From: UBA5066 sp048500275
Lineage (GTDB): Bacteria > Acidobacteriota > Thermoanaerobaculia > UBA5066
Assembly (NCBI GenBank): GCA_048500275.1
Contig: JASNYI010000002.1
Location: 868,001 to 932,000 of the forward strand
DNA length: 64,000 nt
Reading direction: 5' to 3'
The stretch's first letter is position 1. The number at the start of each line of letters is the position of its first letter. The position numbers were made by a program, and so were the translations under genes. Of this stretch, positions 32,963 to 41,645 are shown piece after piece. Under the pieces are notes generated by a model that was given only the letters and a program-made list of their open reading frames with translations, ran no database searches and was not told where the DNA came from.

Positions 32963-33430
32963 TTGAGGGCTCGTCGCCTCGTCGCTTTCCACGAAGCCGG
33001 CCGAACCGTTCTCGCCTGGGATGCCGGGCTCCGACTCCCGCGCGTCTCGATTCACCCCGAGGAGCACACGCGCGGCCGCATCCTCGTCGGGCAGGAGTTT
33101 CCGCCGGGCGTCTCCGACGGGGAGAGGCGCAGGCAGCACACCTTCCTGCGACTCCTCGCCGCGGGCCCCATCGCGGTCGTCATGGCGGGCGGGAAGCTCC
33201 CGGTCGACCCGGCCGTCGGCATCGAGATCGACACGCACCGCATCGCGGTCTTCGCGCGCCGCGCGGGGCTCGAGATCGACGCCGTCTTCCGCGAGACCGC
33301 CGTTCGGCTCGCCTACCTCTGGGAGCCGGTGGAAGAGCTCGTGAACGCTCTCCTGATGAACGGCTCCGTGTCGGGTCCGGCGGCCTCGCGGATCATCCTC
33401 GCGACCCACCCCGGCCCGGCCCTCGAGTAG
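32963..33430 (+). CDS. Stand-alone M41 peptidase-like domain with broken HExxH
   Basis: The 155-residue protein resembles the peptidase domain of FtsH (family M41) without the AAA ATPase: LVAFHEAGRTVLAWDAGLRLPRVSI matches the FHEAGHAVVA region and following strand. The zinc motif reads H10-E11-A-G-R14, so the second zinc histidine is replaced by arginine and classical proteolysis is not expected. TTG 32963 is favoured by GGAGG five bases upstream. It converges with the M3 peptidase gene. A regulatory or binding role is possible but unproven. Confidence 0.6.
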   Translation: MRARRLVAFHEAGRTVLAWDAGLRLPRVSIHPEEHTRGRILVGQEFPPGVSDGERRRQHTFLRLLAAGPIAVVMAGGKLPVDPAVGIEIDTHRIAVFARRAGLEIDAVFRETAVRLAYLWEPVEELVNALLMNGSVSGPAASRIILATHPGPALE

Positions 33431-33472
33431 CCCGGCGTCCACGCCGGCCCGCCCTCGGGACGAAGGGGAGGG

Positions 33473-33505
33473 GGCGGGGAGAGAGGTGACGCCCCTCTCC
33501 CCGCC
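33473..33505. terminator. Hairpin between convergent genes
   Basis: An 11-base perfect stem (GGCGGGGAGAG with CTCTCCCCGCC) with an 11-base loop lies between the M41-like gene and the end of the M3 peptidase gene. Confidence 0.65.
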
Positions 33506-33515
33506 GCGTTCGAGG

Positions 33516-35657
33516 TCAGTTGGTGCCGGTGGAAGGCGCCGCGGGCGCGAGCCCCCGCTTGACGAGTAGCGGCTCGACGAGCGGCTCCCGGCCGCGGAAC
33601 GCCTTGTAGAGAGACATCGCCTCGGCGGTGCCCCCCTTCTCGAGGACATTCTTCCGGAAGGACGTCGCCGTCGCCTTGTCGAAGATCCCCTTCTCTCGGA
33701 ACGCCTCGAAGGCGTCGGAGTCGAGGACCTCGCTCCAGAGGTAGCTGTAGTAGCCGGCCGAGTAGCCTCCGCCGCCGCCGAAGATGTGGGAGAAGTAAGG
33801 GCTCCGGTAGCGCGAGACGATCTCGGGGATGAGCCCGATCTTCGCGAGCGACGCCTTCTCGAAGGAAGTCGCGTCGAGATCCTTCGGCTCGGTCAGCGTG
33901 TGCCAGTTCATGTCGAGGTAGGAGGCGGCGGTGTACTCCACCGTCGCGAAGCCCTGCCCGTAGAGCTGCGACTTCTCGATCTTCGCGACGAGGGCGTCCG
34001 GAATCGTCTCGCCCGTCTTCCAGTGCTTCGCGTAGGCCTTCAGGACTTCCGGCTCCATCGCCCAGTTCTCCATGATCTGCGAGGGGAGCTCGACGAAGTC
34101 GCGCGGGACGCCCGCCATCGAGCGGTAGGTGACGCGCGAGAGGATCCGGTGGAGGCCGTGACCGAACTCGTGGAAGAGCGTCTCGACCTCCTCGAGCGAG
34201 AGGAGCGCCGGGGCGTCGCCCGCGGGGCGCGTGAAGTTCATGACGTTCGTGACGATGGGGCGGACGTCCTTTCCGTCCTTCACCCACTGGTCGCGCAGGC
34301 GGCCGCACCACGCGCCGCCCCGCTTGCCCGGCCTCGGGTGGAAGTCGGTCGTGAAGAGGGCGAGGAACGTGCCGTCGGCGTCCTTCACCTCGAACGTCCT
34401 CACCTCGGCGTGGTACTTCGGGACGTCCGTCCGCTCGGTGAAGGTGATCCCGTAGAGCCGGTTCGCGACGGAGAACGCCCCCTCGCGCACTCGGTCGAGC
34501 GGGAAGTAGGGCCGCAGCTCCTGGTCGTCGAGGTCGTAGCGCGCCTTGCGCACCTTCTCGGCGTAGTACCGCCAGTCCCAGGGCTCGAGCTTCGCGCCCG
34601 GCACGTCGGCCTGGAGCGCCTTCTCGAGCTCCTTCGCGTCGGCCTTCGCGACCTCGAGCGCCGGCTTCCAGACCCGGTCCAGGAGCTCGTAGACCCGCGC
34701 GGGCGTCTTCGCCATGTTGTCGTCGAGGACGAAGTCGGCCCACGTCGCGAAGCCGAGGAGCTTCGCCCTCTCGGCCCGGAGCGCCGCCATCTTCGCGAGG
34801 AGGGCCTTGTTGTCCGTCTCCCCCCCCTTGTCGCAGCGGGTCGTGTAGGCCGTGAGGATCTCCTTCCGAAGCTCGCGGTTCTCGGCGAAGGTCAGGAACG
34901 GCCAGATCGAGGGGGCCTGGAGCCCGAAGACCCACTTCCCCTCGAGCTTCGCGGCCTTCGCCGCGTCGGCCGCGGCCGCCACGACGCCCGGCGGGAGGCC
35001 CGCGAGGTCCTCCTTCTTCTCGACGACGAGGCGGTAGCCGTTCGTCTCCTTCAGCAGGTTGTCGCCGAAGCGGATCCCGAGGGCCGAGAGCTCCTGGTTG
35101 ACCTCGCGGAAGCGCTTCTTCTGCTCGGGGGAGAGGTTCGACCCGCCGCGGACGAAGTCCTTGTACGTCTCCTCGACGAGCCTCTTCTGCTCGGGCGTCA
35201 GGCCGAGCGACTCCCGCTTCTCCCAGACCGCCTTCACGCGGGCGAAGAGGGTTTCGTTCAGGCGGACGTCGTCGCGGAGCGCCGAGAGGAGGGGCGAGAC
35301 CTTCCGGGTGATCGCCTGGATCTCGTCGTTCGTGTCGGCCCCGGAGAGCGTGAAGAAGACGTCCGACACCTTCGCGAGCTGAAGGCCGCCGTTCTCGAGC
35401 GCCTCGACGGTGTTCGCGAACGTCGCCGGCTCGGGGTTCGACGCGATCGCCTCGATCTCCTTCTTCCGCTCCGCGATGCCGGCCTCGAAGGCCGGGACGA
35501 AGTGAGCGGGCTGGATCTTGTCGAACGGAGCCATTCCGAACGGCGTGGCCCATTCCATGAAGAACGGGTTCGTTTCGGTCTTCGGTTCGGCCGCCGGCTG
35601 CGCGAGGCACGGCAAGGCCATCGCGAGGATCGCGACGGTGGCGAGACCACTTCTCAT
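33516..35657 (-). CDS. M3 family peptidyl-dipeptidase/oligopeptidase, exported
   Basis: A 713-residue zinc oligopeptidase of the Dcp/PrlC group. The zinc site is H496-E497-FG-H500 in LFHEFGHGLHRIL. The thimet-like helical N-terminus, FTRPAGD, GGGGGYSAGYYSYLWSE and DMNWHTL segments are characteristic. Residues 1-20 (MRSGLATVAILAMALPCLAQ) are a signal peptide, so it is probably periplasmic, as E. coli Dcp can be. The ATG at 35657 is chosen because GGGAGG lies six bases before it; an ATG two codons upstream abuts that site. No operon partner. Confidence 0.92.
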   Translation of the reverse strand: MRSGLATVAILAMALPCLAQPAAEPKTETNPFFMEWATPFGMAPFDKIQPAHFVPAFEAGIAERKKEIEAIASNPEPATFANTVEALENGGLQLAKVSDVFFTLSGADTNDEIQAITRKVSPLLSALRDDVRLNETLFARVKAVWEKRESLGLTPEQKRLVEETYKDFVRGGSNLSPEQKKRFREVNQELSALGIRFGDNLLKETNGYRLVVEKKEDLAGLPPGVVAAAADAAKAAKLEGKWVFGLQAPSIWPFLTFAENRELRKEILTAYTTRCDKGGETDNKALLAKMAALRAERAKLLGFATWADFVLDDNMAKTPARVYELLDRVWKPALEVAKADAKELEKALQADVPGAKLEPWDWRYYAEKVRKARYDLDDQELRPYFPLDRVREGAFSVANRLYGITFTERTDVPKYHAEVRTFEVKDADGTFLALFTTDFHPRPGKRGGAWCGRLRDQWVKDGKDVRPIVTNVMNFTRPAGDAPALLSLEEVETLFHEFGHGLHRILSRVTYRSMAGVPRDFVELPSQIMENWAMEPEVLKAYAKHWKTGETIPDALVAKIEKSQLYGQGFATVEYTAASYLDMNWHTLTEPKDLDATSFEKASLAKIGLIPEIVSRYRSPYFSHIFGGGGGYSAGYYSYLWSEVLDSDAFEAFREKGIFDKATATSFRKNVLEKGGTAEAMSLYKAFRGREPLVEPLLVKRGLAPAAPSTGTN

Positions 35658-35955
35658 GAGCATCCTCCCTGTGGTCCGCTGCCGGTAACCAGGATGGCCC
35701 GGCGGGCGGACCCTTCATTCTACGCGGGGATGCGGTCCTCGTTTCGTTTCGCTGTTTCGGAGAGGAGAGGCGGGAAGGCGGCCGTGGCAGCGAGTCGTCG
35801 CGGTCGCGGGTTCGGGTCCCGCGGGCGACGCCGACCCGGTGGACGAGACGCGCTTCCCCAGAGGCCTCGTCCGCGGATCGCCCACCCGGCGACTGGTCAA
35901 GCGGTGCGGCCGGCGTGTCGCGGACGGGGCTGCGCCTGGAGGAGGGCAGGGAGAG
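35658..35955. other. Gap upstream of the M3 peptidase, no gene seen
   Basis: This 298-base gap separates the M3 peptidase start from tRNA-Glu. It holds the ribosome-binding site of the peptidase gene and probably its promoter. A short stem at 35807-35823 mimics a tRNA T-arm but no tRNA can be folded around it. No coding sequence is supported. Confidence 0.5.
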
Positions 35956-36032
35956 GTGGTACCCCCAGCGGGATTCGAACCCGCGATCTTCACCTTGAAA
36001 GGGTGACGTCCTAGGCCACTAGACGATGGGGG
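35956..36032 (-). tRNA. tRNA-Glu (anticodon TTC)
   Basis: The minus strand from 36032 folds into a full cloverleaf: acceptor GCCCCCA with TGGGGGT, anticodon stem TCACC/GGTGA with loop CTTTCAA, T-arm GCGGG-TTCGAAT-CCCGC. The 3' CCA is encoded (35958-35956). Confidence 0.97.
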
Positions 36033-36120
36033 CACCTGTGCGGGATCAGGTCCCGGCGACCGCCGGGTAATTTACCACGGGCAACCGGGAAGCGTCCGCG
36101 CGTGCCAGGATCGAAAAGGC

Positions 36121-36544
36121 ATGGACGCGATACGTCTCCTCGACCTCCTGCGGCTGCATCTGGACGCGTGCGGGGCGCGGTGGATGCTCGCCGGGGGGGT
36201 TGCGCTCGCCGCCTGGGGCTCGACGCGGGCGCTGCGCGACGGCCCCGACCTCGCGTTTCTTCTCTCGCTGCCCGGAATCGACGAGAATGAAGCCCGTGAG
36301 CCGTTCCTCCGCGCCGGCCTCCTGGAGCTCTGGGAGCGGCTTCGACGTCGATCCTGAGCGGCTCGATCTCGACGAGCTGCCGATCGCCACCGGAGCGGAC
36401 GCGGAGGCCCTGGATCGTGCCCGTCCCGGGCCGATGTCCCTCGACGAGTACGCGCGCTTCGGCATGGGATTCCCGTGGACGTCCGAGCAGCTCCGCGCGA
36501 TCCCGACGGCCGAGGGGCTCCCGCGTTTCACCCTCGACGGTTGA
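36121..36544 (+). pseudogene. Frameshifted nucleotidyltransferase-like gene between two tRNAs
   Basis: Frame one from ATG 36121 gives 78 residues with RWMLAGGVALAAWGSTRALRDGPD, which resembles the start of nucleotidyltransferase-fold proteins of the AbiEii/DUF6036 kind, and stops at 36357. From about 36335 the adjacent frame continues with sensible high-GC codon use (FDVDPERLDLDELPIATGAD to LPRFTLDG) and stops at 36544. Joining the two with a one-base shift near 36330-36345 gives a protein of about 140 residues. A true frameshift, a sequencing error or two tiny genes are possible. It lies on the opposite strand between tRNA-Glu and tRNA-Lys, a common site for remnants of mobile DNA. Confidence 0.5.
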
Positions 36545-36579
36545 GGGCGGGCTTCGGCCGAACTGTCCGGCGGATTGAA

Positions 36580-36656
36580 TGGTGAGCCGTCCGGGACTCG
36601 AACCCGGGACCCCCTGCTTAAAAGGCAGATGCTCTAACCAACTGAGCTAACGGCCC
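36580..36656 (-). tRNA. tRNA-Lys (anticodon TTT)
   Basis: The minus strand from 36656 folds with acceptor GGGCCGT/ACGGCTC, D-arm GCTC/GAGC, anticodon stem TCTGC/GCAGG with loop CTTTTAA, and T-arm CCGGG-TTCGAGT-CCCGG. CCA is encoded at 36582-36580. Confidence 0.97.
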
Positions 36657-36811
36657 GCCGGCCCTGATGTTACAGCGTCGGGGCGCCGGCGGCCGAATCA
36701 GTGGGCGTTCGCCCGCCGCGGCGCGGCACGCGATCCGTGACGGGGCTCACGTGCCGGTCGCCCGGCGGGAAGAAGCGATAGGCTCCGCCCGTTCGATCAC
36801 GGGAGGTGACC

Positions 36812-37717
36812 ATGAGACGAATCGCGGCGACAGCCATCGTCGCGCTCGGAGCGATCGCCGTCCTCGGCGCGGCGCTCCCGGCGGCGGGACAGTCCAACGT
36901 GAAGGTGGTCCTCCAGGAGGTCGTCGACGACCGCATCTCGGAGGGGCTGATGACGGGAGGGCTCGTCGTCGTCCTGAACCTGGAAGGGGACGGGCTCGAC
37001 GCCGTGAAGTCCGCCCGCTTCCGGGTGCGGGAGGCGAAGGACGACACCGGCCGGAGCCTTCTCGACCCGAAACCGAAGGCCCCGGACTTCACCGACCGGA
37101 ACGTCAACGCGGGACGGGTGCAGGTGACGCTCGCGAGCCCCCCTCGCGAGGCCGAGAGCGTCCGGCTCTCGGGGACGGCGGAGCTCTTCGTCCCGGGGCG
37201 CGACCCGGCGAGCGTCGTGAAGGTGCCCGGGTTCCTCGCGCGGCTCGACAAGCCGGTCACGTCGAAGGGGCTCAAGTCCGCGAAGGTGGAGCTGACGGTC
37301 CTCTCCCGGGAGAAGTACTTCGAGGCGAGGCAGCAGAACCGGCTCGACGAGAAGAAGATCGCCCTGATCCGGGCCGAGGGGAAGGAGCGGGGAATGAAGG
37401 AGGAGGAGCTCGACGCGCTGGTCGAGATGGCGAAGGCTTTCGACGAGCTCGGAGAGGGCGACCTCCCGGAGTACGGCCTCTACCTGCGCATCCCGAAGGC
37501 GAGCGATGACAGGATCCAGGAGCTCTGGCTCGAGACCGCGGCCGGCGAGCGCATCGAGACCGCCGGCTCCTCCTCCCGCTCGGACGAGTCTTTCGTCCTG
37601 AAGCAGGTGGCCTTCCGGGAGGCCTTTCCGAAGGACGCCGTTCTCGTCCTGAGCCTCTTCACCGACAAGTCGATCGTCACCGTTCCGTTCGACCTGAAGG
37701 AGGTTCCCCTCCCGTGA
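36812..37717 (+). CDS. Secreted protein of unknown function, paralogue 1
   Basis: A 301-residue protein with a signal peptide (about 1-25, MRRIAATAIVALGAIAVLG and onward to AAGQ) and a mature part of alternating beta-like and charged helical segments. It shares with the next gene the order ELFVPGRDP, VPGFLARLDKPV, VELTVLSREKYFEA, a lysine/glutamate-rich helix, and a final FDLKEVPLP. I recognise no catalytic motif. The ATG at 36812 has GGGAGG six bases upstream; a GTG at 36806 is too close to it. The stop overlaps the paralogue start by four bases, so the pair is co-translated. Confidence 0.75.
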   Translation: MRRIAATAIVALGAIAVLGAALPAAGQSNVKVVLQEVVDDRISEGLMTGGLVVVLNLEGDGLDAVKSARFRVREAKDDTGRSLLDPKPKAPDFTDRNVNAGRVQVTLASPPREAESVRLSGTAELFVPGRDPASVVKVPGFLARLDKPVTSKGLKSAKVELTVLSREKYFEARQQNRLDEKKIALIRAEGKERGMKEEELDALVEMAKAFDELGEGDLPEYGLYLRIPKASDDRIQELWLETAAGERIETAGSSSRSDESFVLKQVAFREAFPKDAVLVLSLFTDKSIVTVPFDLKEVPLP

Positions 37718-38661
37718 ACGCCGCACGCACGCACCTCTCCATGTTCCTCGCCGCGGCGCTCCTCGGGGCGCCTGCGGCCGCCCAGTCGAAGGGAAAGGCG
37801 AAGCCTTCCGCGCCGGCGAAGCCCGCGGCCGCAGGGCCGGCGAAGGCGACCCCGGCGAACGCGAAGCTCGTGACGGTCCAGGACCGCCGCACGGACGGGA
37901 GCTTCCCCCGGTGCACTCTCGGGATCGAGCTCCCCGACACCCCGGCCGTCGACGCGAAGGCGGCCCGCGTCGTCGTGACGAAGGCTGTCGACGACCTCGG
38001 GACGAACCTCGTCCGGGAGGACGCCTCCGAGGCCCGCCTCGAGCCGACCCAGCGGGGCCAGTTCGGCGCCCCCGACGGCAAGCCGTCGCCGCCCACGATC
38101 GTCTTCGCCGAAGTGAAGAACCCGCCGCGAAAGGCGAAGGTCCTCAAGGAGGTCTCCGGGGAGATCGAGCTCTTCATCCCGTCGCGCGACCCGAACGGCG
38201 AGGCGACGCTTCCGAAGTTCCTCTCCCTCGCCGGCAAGCCCGCCGTCCACCCCGCGCTGAAGGCGAACGGCGTCGAGATCCAGTTCCTCTCGGGCGCGCA
38301 GCTGGCCGCCGAGCGGAAGAAGGCCGAGGACGCCGAGCGCGCGAAGCTGAAGAAGGACGGCTACACGGAAGAGGAGTCGATCCGGGAGATGGTGGAGAGC
38401 GCCCTCTGGTCCTTCCCGAAGGGGGACGACAGCGAGGTCCTCCTCCGCGTCAAGGACCCGAAGAACGCGATCCAGGAGATCAAGGCCTTCGACGGCGAAG
38501 GGAACCCGGTCTTCGCCGGGGTCTCGGACGAGGCCGGTCTGAAAGTCCTCAAGTTCTGGAACGAGAAGCCGAAGCCCGACTGGTCCCTGAAGGTCGAGAT
38601 GCGCTCGGAGAAGAGCCTCGTCCGGCACACGTTCTCGTTCCGGGACCTTCCGCTTCCGTGA
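37714..38661 (+). CDS. Secreted protein of unknown function, paralogue 2
   Basis: A 315-residue secreted protein with a signal peptide (about 1-23, MFLAAALLGAPAAAQ region) followed by a Lys/Pro/Ala-rich linker to residue about 52. The mature domain parallels the preceding protein: ELFIPSRDP, LPKFLSLAGKPAV, VEIQFLSGAQLAAE, a charged helix (EEESIREMVESAL) and a final FSFRDLPLP. Tandem duplication with divergence is evident. No enzyme motif is visible. A strong hairpin follows. A periplasmic binding or structural role is possible; nothing more can be said. Confidence 0.75.
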   Translation: MNAARTHLSMFLAAALLGAPAAAQSKGKAKPSAPAKPAAAGPAKATPANAKLVTVQDRRTDGSFPRCTLGIELPDTPAVDAKAARVVVTKAVDDLGTNLVREDASEARLEPTQRGQFGAPDGKPSPPTIVFAEVKNPPRKAKVLKEVSGEIELFIPSRDPNGEATLPKFLSLAGKPAVHPALKANGVEIQFLSGAQLAAERKKAEDAERAKLKKDGYTEEESIREMVESALWSFPKGDDSEVLLRVKDPKNAIQEIKAFDGEGNPVFAGVSDEAGLKVLKFWNEKPKPDWSLKVEMRSEKSLVRHTFSFRDLPLP

Positions 38662-38674
38662 GGGGAGAGCCGTT

Positions 38675-38706
38675 GCCCGCCCGGTTCCGTGAGTGGCCGG
38701 GCGGGC
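38675..38706. terminator. Hairpin between convergent genes
   Basis: A ten-base perfect stem (GCCCGCCCGG with CCGGGCGGGC) and 12-base loop separate the secreted paralogue pair from the end of purA on the other strand. Confidence 0.7.
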
Positions 38707-38725
38707 GGGGGGTCGGGAGCGGGCG

Positions 38726-40054
38726 TCAGCGCCCCGCCAGGGCGAGCCAGGAGTCGAGGACGGTCCCGGGACGGATGATCGTCTCTTCCCGTTTCGGCCC
38801 CGTCGAGAGAAGCGTGATGGGCGCGCCGACGGTCTCCTCGAGCGCCGCGACGTAGGCCCTGGCGGCGTCGGGGAGCCGCGTGAAGTCGTCCGTGCCGACG
38901 ATGGAGCGCTTCCACCCGGGGAAGGTCCTGTAGACCGGCCGCGCGTTCTCGTAGTGGTCGGACCGCGCGGGCACCTCGGTGACGGTCTTCCCGTTGACCT
39001 CGTAGGCGACGCAGATGCGCACCTCGTCGTGGTCGTCGAGGACGTCCATCTTCGTCAGGGCGATGGCGTCGAGGCCGCCGACCCGGAGGCTCGTGCGGGC
39101 GACGACGGCGTCGAACCAGCCGACGCGCCGGGGCCTGCCGGTGACCGTCCCGAACTCGTTTCCGCGGACGCGGATCCGCTCGCCCGTCTCGTCGAAGAGC
39201 TCGGTCGGGAAGGGGCCCGAGCCGACGCGGGTCGTGTAGGCCTTCATGATGCCGACGACGGCGCCGATGGCCGACGGGGGGATGCCGAGGCCGGTGCAGG
39301 CTCCGCCCGGGCCGCAGGAGGAGGACGTGACGAACGGGTAGGTCCCGTGGTCGACGTCGAGCATGACGCCCTGGGCCCCCTCGCAGAGGAGCCGCGCGCC
39401 CGCGGCGAGCTTCTCGAAGAGGAGCGCGCGCGTGTCGGCGACGTGGGGGGCGAGGTCCCGCGCGTGGTCGAGGTACGCCTCGATCGTCTCGTCCACCTTG
39501 GGCGCCTCGAGTCCGTAGAAGTGCGACAGGACGGCGGCGTGGTGCGTCAGGAGGGGGCGGGCGAGGGAGACGAATCGGTCGGGGTCGACGAGGTCGGCGA
39601 CGCGGATGCCGGTCCGGTTCGCCTTCGACTCGTAGGCCGGGCCGATGCCGCGGGAGGTCGTCCCGATGTTCGCCGCGGCGAGCGCCTTCTCCCGCGCGCT
39701 GTCGAGGAGCGCGTGGGTGGGCAGGATGACGTGGGCCCGGTCGGAGAGCTTGAGGTTCTCCCCGATCTCGACCCCGGCGGCCCTGAGGCCCGCGATCTCC
39801 GAGACGAGGGCCTTCGGGTCGACGACGAGGCCGTTCCCGATGACGTTCAGGACGCCCTTTCGGCAGATGCCGGACGGGACGAGGCGGAGGGCGAAGTGGC
39901 GGTCTTCGAACTTGACGGTGTGGCCGGCGTTGTGTCCGCCCTGGTAGCGCGCGACGACGTCGAAGGCGGGGGAGATCAGGTCGACGACCTTCCCCTTCCC
40001 CTCGTCGCCCCACTGGCCACCGACGATGACGACGGCGTTGCGGGACGTATTCAC
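38726..40054 (-). CDS. purA: Adenylosuccinate synthetase
   Basis: PurA makes adenylosuccinate from IMP, aspartate and GTP in AMP synthesis. The 442-residue protein starts with GGQWGDEGKGKVVD (P-loop and IMP site), then GGHNAGHTVKF, GTTSRGIGPAYESK, CEGAQGVMLDVDHGTYPFVT and VGSGPFPTE. Length is typical. The GTG at 40054 has TAGAAT ending six bases before it and no Shine-Dalgarno. It is divergent from hutH over 55 bases. Confidence 0.97.
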   Translation of the reverse strand: MNTSRNAVVIVGGQWGDEGKGKVVDLISPAFDVVARYQGGHNAGHTVKFEDRHFALRLVPSGICRKGVLNVIGNGLVVDPKALVSEIAGLRAAGVEIGENLKLSDRAHVILPTHALLDSAREKALAAANIGTTSRGIGPAYESKANRTGIRVADLVDPDRFVSLARPLLTHHAAVLSHFYGLEAPKVDETIEAYLDHARDLAPHVADTRALLFEKLAAGARLLCEGAQGVMLDVDHGTYPFVTSSSCGPGGACTGLGIPPSAIGAVVGIMKAYTTRVGSGPFPTELFDETGERIRVRGNEFGTVTGRPRRVGWFDAVVARTSLRVGGLDAIALTKMDVLDDHDEVRICVAYEVNGKTVTEVPARSDHYENARPVYRTFPGWKRSIVGTDDFTRLPDAARAYVAALEETVGAPITLLSTGPKREETIIRPGTVLDSWLALAGR

Positions 40055-40060
40055 CGGGCG

Positions 40061-40066
40061 ATTCTA
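40061..40066 (-). promoter_or_regulatory. Candidate -10 for purA
   Basis: On the minus strand TAGAAT ends six bases before the GTG at 40054, a spacing expected for a leaderless mRNA. Confidence 0.45.
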
Positions 40067-40094
40067 CCCGCCGGCGCCGCGCCTGCCCGAATGC

Positions 40095-40100
40095 GAGAAT
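40095..40100 (+). promoter_or_regulatory. Candidate -10 for hutH
   Basis: GAGAAT ends nine bases before the ATG at 40110. The same hexamer precedes dtd and the ArsA-type gene. Confidence 0.3.
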
Positions 40101-40109
40101 CGCGGCCCC

Positions 40110-41642
40110 ATGAGCGAACCCCTCCTCCTGACCGGTGATTCCCTGACCCTCGAGGACCTCGTCGACGTCGCCGCCCGCGGCCGCACCGCCGTCCTCTCCG
40201 AAGAGGCCGGCCGGCGCATCGACGCTTCGCGCGCCGTCATCGACCGCGCCGTCCGCGAGGACCGCGTCGTCTACGGGGTGACGACCGGCTTCGGGAAGTT
40301 CTCCGACGTCGTCATCCCGCGGGAGAAGCTCCGGGCCCTCCAGCGCAACCTCGTCGAGAGCCACGCGGCGGGCGTCGGCGACCTCCTCTCGTCCGAGACC
40401 GTGCGGGGCCTGATGCTCCTCAGGGCGAACTGCCTGGCCTGCGGCTACTCCGGCGTCCGCCGGGAGACGGTCGACCTCCTCCTCGCGATGCTCGCGGCGG
40501 GGATCCACCCGCTCGTCCCCTCGCAGGGGTCCGTGGGCGCCTCGGGGGACCTGGCCCCTCTCGCGCACCTGGCGCGCGCCGTCATGGGCGAAGGAGAGGT
40601 GGAGCACCGGGGGCGGGTCGTCCCCGCCGCCGAGGCGCTCGCCGACGCGGGCCTCTCACCGGCGGTCTTCGAGGCGAAGGAAGGCCTCGCCCTGATCAAC
40701 GGGACCCAGCTGACCACGGCCGTCGGCGGCCTCGCGCTCGCCCGCCTCCTCTCGCTCGCGAAGGCGGCCGACCTCGTCACGGCGCTCACGATCGACGTCC
40801 TGAAGGGGACCGACGCTGCGTTCGACGCGCGGATCCATGCGGCCCGCCCCCACCCGGGGCAGGCGGCCTCGGCCGCGAACCTGAGGACCCTGCTCGCCGA
40901 CTCGCCGCTCCGCGAGAGCCACCGCGACTGCGGCATCGTCCAGGACGCCTACGCCCTGCGCTGCGCGCCGCAGGTGCACGGCACGGTTCGCGACGCTTCT
41001 GCGCACGCGCTCCGCGTCGTGACGACCGAGATGAACTCGGCCACCGACAACCCGATGGTCTTCGTCACCGGGCCCGACGGCGAGGGGGAGCTGATCTCGG
41101 GGGGCAACTTCCACGCGGCGCCGGTGGCCCTCGTCTTCGACCTGCTGACGGCCGCGGCGACGGACCTCGCGTCGATCTCCGAGCGGCGGACGGAACGCCT
41201 CGTGAACCCGACGCTCTCCGGGGACCTGCCCGCGTTCCTCGTCAGGGAGGGCGGCCTCCACTCGGGATTCATGATGATCCACGTGACCGCCGCGGCCCTC
41301 GTGTCGGAGTGCAAGTCGAACTCGTTCCCCGCCTCGGTCGACTCGATCCCGACGTCGGCCGGCAAGGAGGACCACGTCTCGATGGGCCCGATCGCGGCAC
41401 GCAAGCTCGCGCGCAACGTCGCGAGCCTCGAGAACGTCCTCGCCATCGAGCTCCTCGCCGCCGCCCAGGCCCTCGACCTGCGCCGGCCGCTCCGCTCGAG
41501 CCCGCCGCTCGAGGAGCTGCACGCCCGGCTCCGGGCCCGCGTGGCGCCCTGGGACGCGGACCGCTACGCGGCGGCTGACATGGGGAAGGCCCGCGACCTC
41601 CTCGTCTCGGGGATCGACGACCTCCTCGCCTCCCTCGGGTAG
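40110..41642 (+). CDS. hutH: Histidine ammonia-lyase
   Basis: HutH converts L-histidine to urocanate. The 510-residue protein has the MIO-forming triad A144-S145-G146 in GSVGASGDLAPLAHL, YGVTTGFGKFSDV near the N-terminus, the NGT(Q) site in ALINGTQLT, and NSATDNPMVF and QDAYALRCAPQ typical of HAL. HAL rather than tyrosine or phenylalanine lyase is favoured by the presence of hutU 7 kb away. The other hut genes are not in the window. Its stop is three bases from the end of the convergent ArsA-type gene. Confidence 0.93.
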   Translation: MSEPLLLTGDSLTLEDLVDVAARGRTAVLSEEAGRRIDASRAVIDRAVREDRVVYGVTTGFGKFSDVVIPREKLRALQRNLVESHAAGVGDLLSSETVRGLMLLRANCLACGYSGVRRETVDLLLAMLAAGIHPLVPSQGSVGASGDLAPLAHLARAVMGEGEVEHRGRVVPAAEALADAGLSPAVFEAKEGLALINGTQLTTAVGGLALARLLSLAKAADLVTALTIDVLKGTDAAFDARIHAARPHPGQAASAANLRTLLADSPLRESHRDCGIVQDAYALRCAPQVHGTVRDASAHALRVVTTEMNSATDNPMVFVTGPDGEGELISGGNFHAAPVALVFDLLTAAATDLASISERRTERLVNPTLSGDLPAFLVREGGLHSGFMMIHVTAAALVSECKSNSFPASVDSIPTSAGKEDHVSMGPIAARKLARNVASLENVLAIELLAAAQALDLRRPLRSSPPLEELHARLRARVAPWDADRYAAADMGKARDLLVSGIDDLLASLG

Positions 41643-41645
41643 GGC

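Noticed and set aside
35807..35823. A stem with TTCGGGT loop that looks like a tRNA T-arm (GCGGG/CCCGC).
   Set aside because: No acceptor, D- or anticodon arms can be paired around it, and the fifth loop base is not the expected A.
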